From assembly GCA_900766745.1 (NCBI GenBank), contig CAAFWR010000041.1:1-41418 (forward strand): a stretch of DNA of 41,418 nt, written 5' to 3'. The DNA comes from Methanobacteriaceae archaeon. Its GTDB lineage: Archaea; Methanobacteriota; Methanobacteria; Methanobacteriales; Methanobacteriaceae. The notes beneath the pieces are model-generated. The model was not told where the DNA came from. It did not search any database and saw only the letters and a program-made list of their open reading frames with translations. Shown here piece by piece: positions 27,876 to 36,515 of the stretch; the stretch's first letter is position 1, and every line of letters starts with the position of its first letter. The translations under genes were made by a program, and so were the position numbers.

Positions 27876-29135
27876 TTAATTCACTATATCCTTAGGGTGT
27901 GTTATGACTCCTTCAAGTGCTGATGCTGCTACTACTTTAGCATTAGCTAAGTATACTTCAGATTCAGGGTCACCCATTCTTCCTTTAAAATTCCTATTTG
28001 TTGTTGAGATGCAGACTTCATCTTTAGACAACACTCCCATATGGCCTCCAAGACATGGTCCACATCCAGGATTGCATATTATGGCTCCGGCATCAATGAA
28101 AGCATCTATATATCCTCTGTTTATAGCTTCTTTGTATATTTCACGTGAAGCTGGAAGAATAAGTAGTCTTACATCATTGTTAATCTTATTGTCTTTTAGG
28201 ATGTTGTAGGCATCTTCCAAGTCAGAGATTCTGCCGTTTGTACATGATCCAATTAGGCACTGATCAATAGCTGTTCCTTCTACTTTTGAGATGTCTTTAA
28301 CATTGTCAACATCATTAGGGCATGCTATTTGAGGTTCCAAGTCACTTACATCATAGCTTAACTCTCTTTTGTAAACTGCATCCTTATCTGACTTTACTAT
28401 GTTAAGTTCTGATGGCTTTTTATTGGTTCTTTTGGAAATGAAATCAACAACTTCCTTGTTGGGCTCCATGATTCCGTTTTTAGCACCCATCTCAATAGCC
28501 ATGTTACAGATGGTTGCTCTTCCGTCAACCCCCATATTTTCAATGGTTTCGCCTGTAAACTCTGCAGTCTGGTATGTTGCTCCAGCTATTCCAATATCTC
28601 CGATTATATTTAAAATAACATCTTTTGGAGAGACATACTCATTAAGTTCCCCATTTACAATCATTTTATTGGCTTCAGGAACCATGAACCATGTTTTTCC
28701 AGTTGCATAAACCATAGCTAAGTCTGTTGCACCCATTCCTGTGGAAAAGGCTCCAAAAGCACCATAAGTACAGGTATGTGAATCGGCACCAACAATAACC
28801 ATACCAGGTTCAACTAAACCCATTTCAGGCAATACCTGGTGACATATGCCCTCACCATGAATGTAATTTTTAGTAATTCCTTGAGTGTTGATGAAGTTTC
28901 TACAGACTTTCTGGAACTCTGCTGAACCGATAGTATTTGCAGGGACATTATGATCAAAAACAATAGCTATTTTATCCTTGTCCCAGACTTCATCAGATAT
29001 TTTTTCAAAGGTTTTAATCGCAGGTGGTGAAGTTCCGTCATGTGACATGGCTAAATCTACAGGTATTTCAATAATTTCTCCAGGTGTTACTTCACGGCCT
29101 GCCTTGCTTGATAATATTTTTTCTGTAATATTCAT
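27876..29135 (-). CDS. hacA: Homoaconitase large subunit (aconitase/IPMI family)
   Basis: Isomerises homocitrate-type intermediates in 2-oxosuberate synthesis for coenzyme B. The 419 residues have the [4Fe-4S] ligands Cys298 (IGSCTNGR), Cys358 and Cys361 (CNPGCGPC), plus GADSHTCTYGAFGAFSTGMGATD. The same architecture serves isopropylmalate isomerase (LeuC), so homoaconitase is chosen because the adjacent upstream gene is an AksA-type synthase one base away. The small subunit (HacB) is not in the window. If substrate specificity differs, this would be leuC. Confidence 0.78.
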   Translation of the reverse strand: MNITEKILSSKAGREVTPGEIIEIPVDLAMSHDGTSPPAIKTFEKISDEVWDKDKIAIVFDHNVPANTIGSAEFQKVCRNFINTQGITKNYIHGEGICHQVLPEMGLVEPGMVIVGADSHTCTYGAFGAFSTGMGATDLAMVYATGKTWFMVPEANKMIVNGELNEYVSPKDVILNIIGDIGIAGATYQTAEFTGETIENMGVDGRATICNMAIEMGAKNGIMEPNKEVVDFISKRTNKKPSELNIVKSDKDAVYKRELSYDVSDLEPQIACPNDVDNVKDISKVEGTAIDQCLIGSCTNGRISDLEDAYNILKDNKINNDVRLLILPASREIYKEAINRGYIDAFIDAGAIICNPGCGPCLGGHMGVLSKDEVCISTTNRNFKGRMGDPESEVYLANAKVVAASALEGVITHPKDIVN

Positions 29136-29136
29136 T

Positions 29137-30309
29137 TTATTCCTTACAACTTTTTACAATTTCTTTAAATACATCATCATTAATGTATTTTCCTTCTTCT
29201 CTACTCTTTTTAACAGCTTCTACAATTTCAAGAAGCTTATCGTTACTTACCTCAACACCACAGCTATCTAATTTAGCTTTAACTGCCCTGCAACCAGAAT
29301 GTTTTCCAAGAATAAGCTGTCTTTTTTGACCAACGAGCTCAGGAACATAAGGTTCATAGGTTAATGGCTCTTCAATAACTGCGTCTACATGAATACCTGA
29401 TTCATGTCTAAATACGTTTTTACCAACAACAGGTTTATTGTAAGGTATTGGAAGTTCGCTTGCTTTGGAAACAATGTCTGAGAGCTCTTTGATGTATTTG
29501 GTCTTAAACCCTAAATCCTTACCATACAATATTTTAAGACTCATAATCAACTCTTCTAAAGAAGCGTTACCAGCTCTCTCTCCAATACCGTTAACAGTAG
29601 TTGAAACAGCATTTCCTCCAGCTAAAAGTCCAGCAATTGAGTTCACAACAGCTAAACCAAAATCATTATGGCAATGAAGTGCAATATCCACTTCAACATC
29701 CTTTCTAAGTTCAGTTAAAAGATAATTCATGCCTTGGGGGGTAATAGCCCCTACAGTATCGGCAATATGGACTCTGTCAGCACCATAGCTTTGGGCCTTA
29801 TTGTAAATTCTTTTTAAAAAATCAATGTCGGTTCTAGTTGCATCTTCTGCTGAGAAAGCTACAAATAAGCCATGGTCTTTTGCATATTCAATAGCTTTCA
29901 TACAAATATTCATTGCTTCTTGACGGCCTATATGCATTTTATGTTCTAAATGGATATCTGAGGTACCCATAAATGTAATAATACCATCTACATCACAGTC
30001 AAGAGCAGCATCAATATCCTCAATTTTAGTACGTGCAAGTGAAAGAATCTGAGCATCTAATCCTTCGCTTGTAATAGCTTTTACAGATTCCCTTTCTCTT
30101 TCAGAAACAATTGGAAAACCTGCTTCAATTTGATGTATCTTAAACTGATCCAATTTTCTAGCTATTTCCAATTTGTCCTCAAGACTGAAACAGACTCCGG
30201 GGGTTTGTTCACCGTCCCTTAAAGTTGTATCGTAGATTGTAATGTCTTTAGGAAAATTTAATTCAGCTTCTTTATTATAATGACTTATATGATATTTCAA
30301 GAATCTCAC
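29137..30309 (-). CDS. aksA: Homocitrate synthase AksA
   Basis: Condenses acetyl-CoA with 2-oxoglutarate and longer homologues to build 2-oxosuberate for coenzyme B. The 390 residues have the family signatures ITIYDTTLRDGEQTPGV and VDIALHCHNDFGLAVVNS, then NGIGERAGNASLEELI. It lacks the C-terminal regulatory domain of leucine-pathway LeuA (about 500 residues), which favours AksA over LeuA. GTG 30309 is used; a TTG at 30300 is an alternative. A TATA-like TTTATATA (complement of about 30340-30347) would make the message nearly leaderless, in keeping with no clear ribosome-binding site. Confidence 0.83.
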   Translation of the reverse strand: MRFLKYHISHYNKEAELNFPKDITIYDTTLRDGEQTPGVCFSLEDKLEIARKLDQFKIHQIEAGFPIVSERERESVKAITSEGLDAQILSLARTKIEDIDAALDCDVDGIITFMGTSDIHLEHKMHIGRQEAMNICMKAIEYAKDHGLFVAFSAEDATRTDIDFLKRIYNKAQSYGADRVHIADTVGAITPQGMNYLLTELRKDVEVDIALHCHNDFGLAVVNSIAGLLAGGNAVSTTVNGIGERAGNASLEELIMSLKILYGKDLGFKTKYIKELSDIVSKASELPIPYNKPVVGKNVFRHESGIHVDAVIEEPLTYEPYVPELVGQKRQLILGKHSGCRAVKAKLDSCGVEVSNDKLLEIVEAVKKSREEGKYINDDVFKEIVKSCKE

Positions 30310-30932
30310 ATCTGTAAATTAAATTAAGTATTAGACTATTTATATAAATTAATATAAATATGTTTTTTCAATTTATACAATTGAACAATAATACGATTTT
30401 TTTATAGTGGCATAATAGATAATTGCATTGAACTTTTTATAATATAATCCAATATTATTGTCTAATTCTTAAACAGATTATAAGCATTGTGACAGTTTCT
30501 TATTATTTGAAGTTGCAGGGAAAATTGTCCTAAATGTGATGGAAAAGTGGTTGTTACAGGATTTATTATTACGGACTAATTCTTGAAATTCCTTTTAATA
30601 TTTATCCCATCTTCCAATTTGTTAAATTTTTAGACGATTCTTAACTGAAATCTCTCTAATTTGTATATTCGACCATGAATTTTAACAACTATTTTTCTAT
30701 TAGACCATGATTTTTTAACTCCTTCAGCGTTCTTGGATTATGAATTCATCTTCTCTAGAGGTATATTCGACATCTGCATTTATACTAGACAATTTTCTGA
30801 ATGCATTATTTTTAAAAATAAGATTGGAACCTATATTTTTCTTCATTCATCTTTTAGAAATCGATATGGAGTTTTTTAAAACTAAAATTTTTGTAAGAAT
30901 ATCTAATCTAAAAATAAGAAAAATAAGAATAG
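30310..30932. other. Long intergenic region, mostly without genes
   Basis: About 620 AT-rich bases between aksA and the CYTH gene. On the plus strand a 22-codon stretch closed by stops (30511-30579) reads SCRENCPKCDGKVVVTGFIITD and looks like a zinc-ribbon remnant. Two near-copies of GACCATGA(A)TTTTTTAAC lie around 30671-30720. A possible 40-residue minus-strand gene (30724-30846) is listed separately. A probable aksA promoter lies near 30340. Otherwise nothing was recognised. Confidence 0.4.
30724..30846 (-). CDS. Possible small protein, 40 residues
   Basis: ATG at 30846-30844 opens a frame starting MKKNIGSNLIFKNNAFRKLS and ending DVEYTSREDEFIIQER. Its composition and codon use look more protein-like than random AT-rich DNA. 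AGATGA just upstream is a weak ribosome-binding site. It may be a genuine small protein or the remnant of a larger gene. No family recognised. Confidence 0.3.
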   Translation of the reverse strand: MKKNIGSNLIFKNNAFRKLSSINADVEYTSREDEFIIQER

Positions 30933-31466
30933 CTATTTTTCCAATAATTCCAAATAGGATGTTGTTTCAAAGCCGTCAGTAATTCCTAGAGTTTTGTATA
31001 AATCAAATATGCTTTTCTGTGCTTCTCTATAATCTGTCCCGTCTGGAAGTGCAATCTCAATTTCCATATATGGATCAAGACCTTCCACGTCATCTAGACT
31101 TATTTCGAAGTTTTCATATTCAAAGTATTTTCTGTTTTTTCTTACAGTTCTTACCTTTTTAAATCCGATGCTTTCAAGAATGTCTGTTCCTTTTTCTGCA
31201 TTTTCAATAGCCATTTCCACTTCTTTTCTTGTTTTGGCTTCTTTGTTTATTTTAGGGCCTTTGTAGGTTATGAATATCTCTTCATTTGTGGTTCTTATTC
31301 TTAAGGCCTCATCGGTTTCAGCAAAGTCCACTACTGGACTATTAAAGTATAGGTCTTCCTGAAATTCTGTCTTTGTCTGTTTTCCACCTATTTTTACTAT
31401 CCTTTCTTCCATTTCATCGAAACTGTCGATTTTTGCTTTAACTTCAACTTCTATCACAATAATCAT
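30933..31466 (-). CDS. CYTH-domain protein (class IV adenylate cyclase/thiamine-triphosphatase-like)
   Basis: A protein of about 177 residues of the CYTH family, which binds and hydrolyses or cyclises triphosphates in a beta tunnel. The N-terminal ExExK motif is IEVEVKAKID. Arg/Lys/Glu strands follow: EALRIRTTNEEIFITYKGP, RKEVEM, RKNRKYFEYENFEISLDDVEGLDPYMEIEIAL. It is often annotated adenylate cyclase class 2; in archaea a triphosphatase role is as likely. I chose the ATG at 31466, 3 bases after AAGGTG; a GTG at 31457 would give the more usual MIEVEVKA and remains possible. Confidence 0.75.
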   Translation of the reverse strand: MIIVIEVEVKAKIDSFDEMEERIVKIGGKQTKTEFQEDLYFNSPVVDFAETDEALRIRTTNEEIFITYKGPKINKEAKTRKEVEMAIENAEKGTDILESIGFKKVRTVRKNRKYFEYENFEISLDDVEGLDPYMEIEIALPDGTDYREAQKSIFDLYKTLGITDGFETTSYLELLEK

Positions 31467-31495
31467 CTGCACCTTTTTGAGTATAAATAAACATA

Positions 31496-31507
31496 CATTT
31501 ATATAGT
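31496..31507. promoter_or_regulatory. Shared TATA-like element between CYTH gene and TBP
   Basis: ATTTATATAG has TATA character in both directions. It is about 100 bases before the TBP start and about 30 before the CYTH start, so it could serve either gene or both. No other element was clear in this 140-base divergent spacer. Confidence 0.35.
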
Positions 31508-31606
31508 ATTTAAATAATATTATTTAACAGTAAAAATTTAAGGATAATTTTTTTTATTTTTAGTTCTTACTTTACTTATTTTAAAAAGTTAATTGGAGGT
31601 TTTAAA

Positions 31607-32152
31607 TTGACCGATGTTGATATTAAAATTGAAAACATTGTGGCTTCTGCGAGTATTGGAAAAGATATCGTTCTCACTGAGATTTCCAAAGCTTTGGAAG
31701 GTGTTGAATTTAATCGTGAACAGTTTCCAGGTTTAGTTTTCAAACTAAAAGAACCTAAAACAGCAGCGTTGATTTTTAGTTCTGGTAAACTTGTCTGTAC
31801 TGGCGCGAAATCTATTGATGACTCTAAATTAGCAATCAATAAGACTGTTGATTTGATGAGGACAATAGATCCTGATATCCCTCACGAATTTGAAATTATT
31901 ATTCAAAATATTGTGGCTTCTGGTAATTTAGAATCCACATTAAACTTAGAAGCTGTAGCTTTAGAACTTGAAGATACAGAATATGAACCTGAACAGTTCC
32001 CAGGATTAGTATATAGATTATCTGATCCTAAAGTCGTTCTTTTATTATTTGGTTCTGGTAAAGTTGTTTGTACTGGTGCCAAAACCCGTGACGATGCCAA
32101 ACTTGGTGTCGAAAGAGCTTACGATAGATTAAGTGAGCTAGATTTAATATAA
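31607..32152 (+). CDS. tbp: TATA-box binding protein (archaeal TBP)
   Basis: General transcription factor that binds TATA boxes and, with TFB, recruits RNA polymerase. The 181 residues are two direct repeats of about 90, each with IxNIVAS, a QFPGLV(F/Y) and GKxVCTGAK motif, the saddle of the TBP fold. There is no N-terminal extension or acidic tail. Translation starts at TTG 31607 behind GGAGGT, a strong site that supports the unusual codon. The serB-like gene begins 12 bases later. Confidence 0.95.
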   Translation: MTDVDIKIENIVASASIGKDIVLTEISKALEGVEFNREQFPGLVFKLKEPKTAALIFSSGKLVCTGAKSIDDSKLAINKTVDLMRTIDPDIPHEFEIIIQNIVASGNLESTLNLEAVALELEDTEYEPEQFPGLVYRLSDPKVVLLLFGSGKVVCTGAKTRDDAKLGVERAYDRLSELDLI

Positions 32153-32164
32153 TTGGTGGTATAG

Positions 32165-33922
32165 TTGATTAAACTTGTAGTATTTGATTTAGATAATGTT
32201 ATTATTGATGGTGAAGCAATAGATGAGATAGGAAAATTAGCAAATGTTGAAGATGAAATAGCTGAAATTACTGAAAAGGCTATGCAAGGTGAAATAGACT
32301 TTGAAACTTCTATCAAAGATAGAGTTAAACTTCTTGAAGGAACTTCCATTGAAGATATTCAAAAAGTTGCTGATGAACTTCCATTAATGAATGGTGCTGA
32401 AGAAGCTATTAATAATTTAAAAAATGAAGACTTGAAAGTAGCTATAATTAGTGGCAGTTTTGACGTTGTTGGAGATGTAATTAAAGACAAATTAGATGTT
32501 GATTACGTTTACACCAACAGTTTCATTGTTGAAGATGGTAAATTGACTGGTGAAGTAGAAGGTCCTTTAGTATCTGGCACTAAAGCAGATGTATTAAAAG
32601 ACCTTGCTGATGAAACAGATATTTCTTTAGAAGACGTTGTAGCAGTCGGTGATGGAGCAAACGATATTTCCATGATTGAAGCTGCAGGAATTGGTATTGG
32701 ATTCAATGCAAAACCTTCTGTAAAAGAAATAGCTGATATTGTAGTAGAAGAAAAAGACTTAAACAAAGTCTTTGATGAAATTAATAATCAATTAACTGCC
32801 GAAATTGCTATTGATGCTGCTGTTGACGAAGAAGAAAAAGAATCTCAAGAAGAAGAAGCTCTTGAAGAAGAAGTCAAAGCAGTTGAAGAAGAATCCATTG
32901 ATGTAGCTGCTGCTGAAGAAGAAGCTCTTAATGAAGATGTTGTTGAAACTGCTGTTGACGAAGAAGAAAAAGAAGCTGAACAAGAAGAAGCTCTTGAAAA
33001 AGAAGTTGAATCTGTTGAAGAAGAAGCTATTGATGCTGCTGATAAGCCAAAATCTAAAAAAGACTCTCTTCCAAAATCTAACTTTGTACTTGCTGACACT
33101 ATTGAAGGTGTAAGAGAACAAAAAGATGAAAAAGAAGCTGAAATCTCCAAAATTGCTGATGAAAGGGAAGAATTCAACAGAATAGCTAAAGAAGAGCGTA
33201 AAGTTCGTGATGAATTAAATGCTTCATTAAAAGAAAACTTAAATAAAGCTATTGAATTCAGAAACCAACGTAATGAAATCAATAAAGAAGTTGAAGCTGC
33301 TAAAAAAGCTCGTAATGAAGCAAATAACAAACTTAAAAACTTAGAATGGTCTTCTGGTAAACGCAACAAAATTAAAATAGAAAATGAGATCAAAAAGATT
33401 GATAAAATCATCGAAACTCGTGTTTTAGATATTAAAAAAGAAAATCAGCTTGTTAAAAATGCAAATGATTTAAGAAAACAATTAAACGAGATTACTGAAG
33501 ATGAATCAATCCAAGGTGAAGCTCAAGAGCTCAAAAAATTATCTGAAGAAGAACATGCTAAAGTTATCGAACTTTCAGAAAAAGCTCAAGAAGCACATGA
33601 AAAAATGCTAGAATACTTCAGAAAAACTGATGATATTAGAACTGCAGCTGATGAAGCACATAAAAAATTCATCGAAGCTCGTAAAAATGCTTCTGCTAAA
33701 CACGAAGAGTTTAAAGCTGTTTTAAGCGACATTCATGTTATAAATAAAAAATTAGGTAATAATAGACCTAGAAGAAGGAAATCTGATAACAAATCAGGTT
33801 CCAAAGGCAATAAAAACAATGAAGAGAAAGAAAAAGCTGAAACTATCTTCGAAAAATTCAAAAACGGTGGAAAATTATCTACTGAAGAGCTTTTACTTTT
33901 ACAAAAATACAACATAGGTTAA
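32165..33922 (+). CDS. SerB-type phosphatase fused to a long coiled coil
   Basis: 585 residues in three parts. 1-215 is a HAD phosphatase close to phosphoserine phosphatase: FDLDNVIIDGEAIDEIGK (Asp8/Asp10), IISGSFDVV, GTKADVL and VAVGDGANDISMIEAAGIGIGFNAKP. 215-295 is an acidic segment with a 44-residue tandem repeat (A-VDEEEKE ... VEEE-IDAA). 295-585 is a long coiled coil ending PRRRKSDN, then ETIFEKFKNGGKLSTEELLLLQKYNIG, which I recall as the COG1340-type archaeal coiled-coil family. TTG start with GGTGGTA upstream. Activity on phosphoserine is likely but, given the fusion, not certain. The acidic repeat could vary between strains. Confidence 0.75.
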   Translation: MIKLVVFDLDNVIIDGEAIDEIGKLANVEDEIAEITEKAMQGEIDFETSIKDRVKLLEGTSIEDIQKVADELPLMNGAEEAINNLKNEDLKVAIISGSFDVVGDVIKDKLDVDYVYTNSFIVEDGKLTGEVEGPLVSGTKADVLKDLADETDISLEDVVAVGDGANDISMIEAAGIGIGFNAKPSVKEIADIVVEEKDLNKVFDEINNQLTAEIAIDAAVDEEEKESQEEEALEEEVKAVEEESIDVAAAEEEALNEDVVETAVDEEEKEAEQEEALEKEVESVEEEAIDAADKPKSKKDSLPKSNFVLADTIEGVREQKDEKEAEISKIADEREEFNRIAKEERKVRDELNASLKENLNKAIEFRNQRNEINKEVEAAKKARNEANNKLKNLEWSSGKRNKIKIENEIKKIDKIIETRVLDIKKENQLVKNANDLRKQLNEITEDESIQGEAQELKKLSEEEHAKVIELSEKAQEAHEKMLEYFRKTDDIRTAADEAHKKFIEARKNASAKHEEFKAVLSDIHVINKKLGNNRPRRRKSDNKSGSKGNKNNEEKEKAETIFEKFKNGGKLSTEELLLLQKYNIG

Positions 33923-33986
33923 TTAGTGATTTTATTACTTTTTAATCTTCTTTTTTTTATATTTTTTTTAATTTGGATTGTTTATT

Positions 33987-34067
33987 ATGGATAATAAACA
34001 GTATATTTTATGGATAGTCCTAACTATCATTATATTATTATTCGTCTACCTGTTTGGTGGATTTTAG
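33987..34067 (+). CDS. Single-pass membrane microprotein, 26 residues
   Basis: ATG 33987 opens MDNKQYILWIVLTIIILLFV followed by YLFGGF and a stop, one hydrophobic helix after a short polar head. It is too short for routine gene calls. There is no GGTG site. It sits between the serB fusion and topA in AT-rich DNA, where short hydrophobic frames also arise by chance. Confidence 0.35.
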   Translation: MDNKQYILWIVLTIIILLFVYLFGGF

Positions 34068-34109
34068 ACATTAATTCTATTTCTGATTTTTAAAATAATT
34101 ATCAAAATA

Positions 34110-34119
34110 TTTATATAAA
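34110..34119 (+). promoter_or_regulatory. Probable TATA box of topA
   Basis: TTTATATAAA about 55 bases before the topA start, which gives a leader of some 25-30 bases. Confidence 0.4.
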
Positions 34120-34169
34120 GAATTTTATTAAATATAAATCTGATTAAATAATGAGAGCAATTGGTGAAA

Positions 34170-36338
34170 ATGCAGGAAGTAATAATTTGTGAGAAACCTA
34201 GTTCTGCTGAAAAAATAGCTAAGGCATTGGATTCTAAGGCGAAAGAACATAGGTATAATAAAAAAGTAAAATATTGGACTCTAAAAAGAGATGATAAAGA
34301 TATCAGTGTATTTTCCGCTGTTGGACATTTATATTCTCTTGCTAAAGACAACCCTAAAGATGACGTATTCTTTGATCTTCATTGGGCGCCTTTATATGAA
34401 GTTGATAAGAAAAATAAAGCTTATACTAAAAATTATGTTAAAGCTATTGAAAAGCATGGTAAAGGTGCTGATAGCTATATTCATGCTTGCGATTATGATA
34501 TTGAAGGAACATTAATAGGGTATCATGCTTTAAAATATGGTTGTGGCGAAGATTCATTAGATAAAGCTACTCGTATGAAATTTTCAACATTGACTAAAAA
34601 AGATATTGTAGAGGCTTATGAAAATCCTATTGATATTGATAAGCATCAAGTTGATAGTGGTACTGCTCGTCATGTTTTGGATTATTACTTTGGAGTTAAT
34701 ATTTCAAAGGCTCTAACTCAATCTGTTAGGGCGGCTAAATCAAGATATCTTGGGCTTTCTGCCGGAAGGGTTCAAACTCCTGCATTATCTATTTTAGTTG
34801 AACGTGAAAAGGAAATTAGAAACTTCATTCCAGAACCTTACTGGTTAATCAAGGCACAGCTTGAACATGACGAGATTATAGCCGATCATGTTGATGGCAA
34901 GATTTTTGATAAATCTCGTGCAGAAGAAATTCTAACTAAATGTGAAGGTAAGGATGGAGTAGTTGATTCAATTAGATTGACTAATTCTGTTACTAAACCG
35001 CCGGTCCCATTTAATTTAGGAGGTCTTCAAGCTGAAGCATATAATGTATTTGGTTTTTCTCCTAAAAAGACTCAAGTCATTGCTCAAAAGTTATATAGTG
35101 AAGGATTCACTTCTTATCCTCGTACCAGCTCTCAAAAACTTCCTGAAAGCCTCGATTTTAAAAATATATTCCTTCAGTTACGTAAAAACACTGAGTTTAA
35201 AAAGCATATTGATGTACTTCCAGCTAAATTAAAACCTCATGAAGGTAAAAAGGAAGATGCTGCACACCCTGCTATTCACCCTACCGGAATTTTACCTTCT
35301 AATTTAAGTGTTGATGAGAAGAAAATTTATGATTTGATTGTTTATAGATTCATAGCTCTTTTCTTTGAAGAAGCTAAATTCGAGTCAATGAGCACTCATA
35401 TTGATATTTCTGATGAGCTATTTTCATTTAGACGTAGAAGGGTTACTCATGAAGGGTGGATGAAACATTATCCTTATAGGAAAATCGATAATGAACCATT
35501 TCCAGACATTAAAGAAGGCGACTTGATGAGTGTTGATAAGATAATCTCTGAAGAAAAGGAAACTAAACCTCCTGCAAGGTATAATGAAGCCTCTCTTATT
35601 AAGGAACTTGAAAAAAGGGAATTAGGTACAAAAGCTACTCGTGCAGATATTATCTCTAAATTGTATGATAGAAAATACATATCTGGTAATAAAATTGAAG
35701 TTAATCAGCTTGGAGAAAATATTTTTGATACTTTAAATGAGTATTGTAGTAATTTAACAAGTGAAGAGTTAACTAGAGATTTTGAAAATAAATTAGAATC
35801 AATTGACATTGATAAATCTACTAAAGAAGATGTTATTCAGGAAGGTAGAGAAGAAGTTTCCAATATTTTAAAGGATATTGAAAAAAATGAAATAGATATT
35901 GGTTCTAAAATTTATGATGCATATCAGGAAAGTAAAGTTATCTGTGAATGCCCTAACTGTGATGGCAATCTTGTTAAAAGATATTCTCCTAAAAATAAAC
36001 AATCTTTTGTCGGTTGTTCTAATTATCCTGATTGTAAAACCACATTTTCCATTCCTAAAGGTGCGAGATTTTTAAAACAAACTTGTGAAAAATGTGGATT
36101 GCCTATGATTTCATTTGGAAGTAAGCCTCCGGTTCATGCATGTCTTGATCCTAATTGCGGTAAGGAAAAAAGTAGGCCTAGTGAACCTGAAATCGTTGGT
36201 AAATGTCCTCAGTGTGGTAGCAACCTTGTTAAACGTTCTGGAAGATATGGTGACTTTATTGGTTGCAAATCTTTTCCAAAATGTAGATTCACATGTTCTG
36301 TTGAAGAGTTAGATGCTATATTAAAATCTTCAAAATAA
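34170..36338 (+). CDS. topA: DNA topoisomerase I (type IA)
   Basis: Relaxes negatively supercoiled DNA through a 5'-phosphotyrosine. The 722 residues start [20 protein letters not shown] (Toprim), continue with [17 protein letters not shown] (acidic metal site) and have catalytic Tyr316 in [26 protein letters not shown] lies in the core. The C-terminus has zinc-ribbon units: CECPNCDG...CSNYPDC, CEKCG...CLDPNC and CPQCGSN...CKSFPKC. ATG 34170 follows GGTGA closely; GTG at 34164 and TTG at 34161 are part of that site. Confidence 0.93.
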   Translation: MQEVIICEKPSSAEKIAKALDSKAKEHRYNKKVKYWTLKRDDKDISVFSAVGHLYSLAKDNPKDDVFFDLHWAPLYEVDKKNKAYTKNYVKAIEKHGKGADSYIHACDYDIEGTLIGYHALKYGCGEDSLDKATRMKFSTLTKKDIVEAYENPIDIDKHQVDSGTARHVLDYYFGVNISKALTQSVRAAKSRYLGLSAGRVQTPALSILVEREKEIRNFIPEPYWLIKAQLEHDEIIADHVDGKIFDKSRAEEILTKCEGKDGVVDSIRLTNSVTKPPVPFNLGGLQAEAYNVFGFSPKKTQVIAQKLYSEGFTSYPRTSSQKLPESLDFKNIFLQLRKNTEFKKHIDVLPAKLKPHEGKKEDAAHPAIHPTGILPSNLSVDEKKIYDLIVYRFIALFFEEAKFESMSTHIDISDELFSFRRRRVTHEGWMKHYPYRKIDNEPFPDIKEGDLMSVDKIISEEKETKPPARYNEASLIKELEKRELGTKATRADIISKLYDRKYISGNKIEVNQLGENIFDTLNEYCSNLTSEELTRDFENKLESIDIDKSTKEDVIQEGREEVSNILKDIEKNEIDIGSKIYDAYQESKVICECPNCDGNLVKRYSPKNKQSFVGCSNYPDCKTTFSIPKGARFLKQTCEKCGLPMISFGSKPPVHACLDPNCGKEKSRPSEPEIVGKCPQCGSNLVKRSGRYGDFIGCKSFPKCRFTCSVEELDAILKSSK

Positions 36339-36515
36339 CTCTTTTTCCTATTTTTTATTACAAATCCAAATGCTTAATAATATTAAAAGTCAAATATTAT
36401 TCAATAAAAATATTTTTAGATATTTTTATTTAAGAATTTATAAAAAGTATAATTTTTATTATATGTGGCTTATTTTTTAAGAAACATAATGATAATAAAT
36501 AAAAGAGGATTTTTA

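Noticed and set aside
27876..29135. Assignment as isopropylmalate isomerase LeuC
   Set aside because: Motifs are shared, but the direct neighbour is an AksA-type synthase and no leucine genes are present, so homoaconitase is preferred.
30740..30982. 80-residue plus-strand frame
   Set aside because: It overlaps the end of the CYTH gene, its product is Ile/Phe/Lys-rich and it has no ribosome-binding site; AT-rich chance frame.
32509..33411. Antisense frames in the serB coiled-coil part (Ser/Phe-rich)
   Set aside because: They are the complement of Glu/Lys-rich codon runs; the plus-strand frame is clearly coding.
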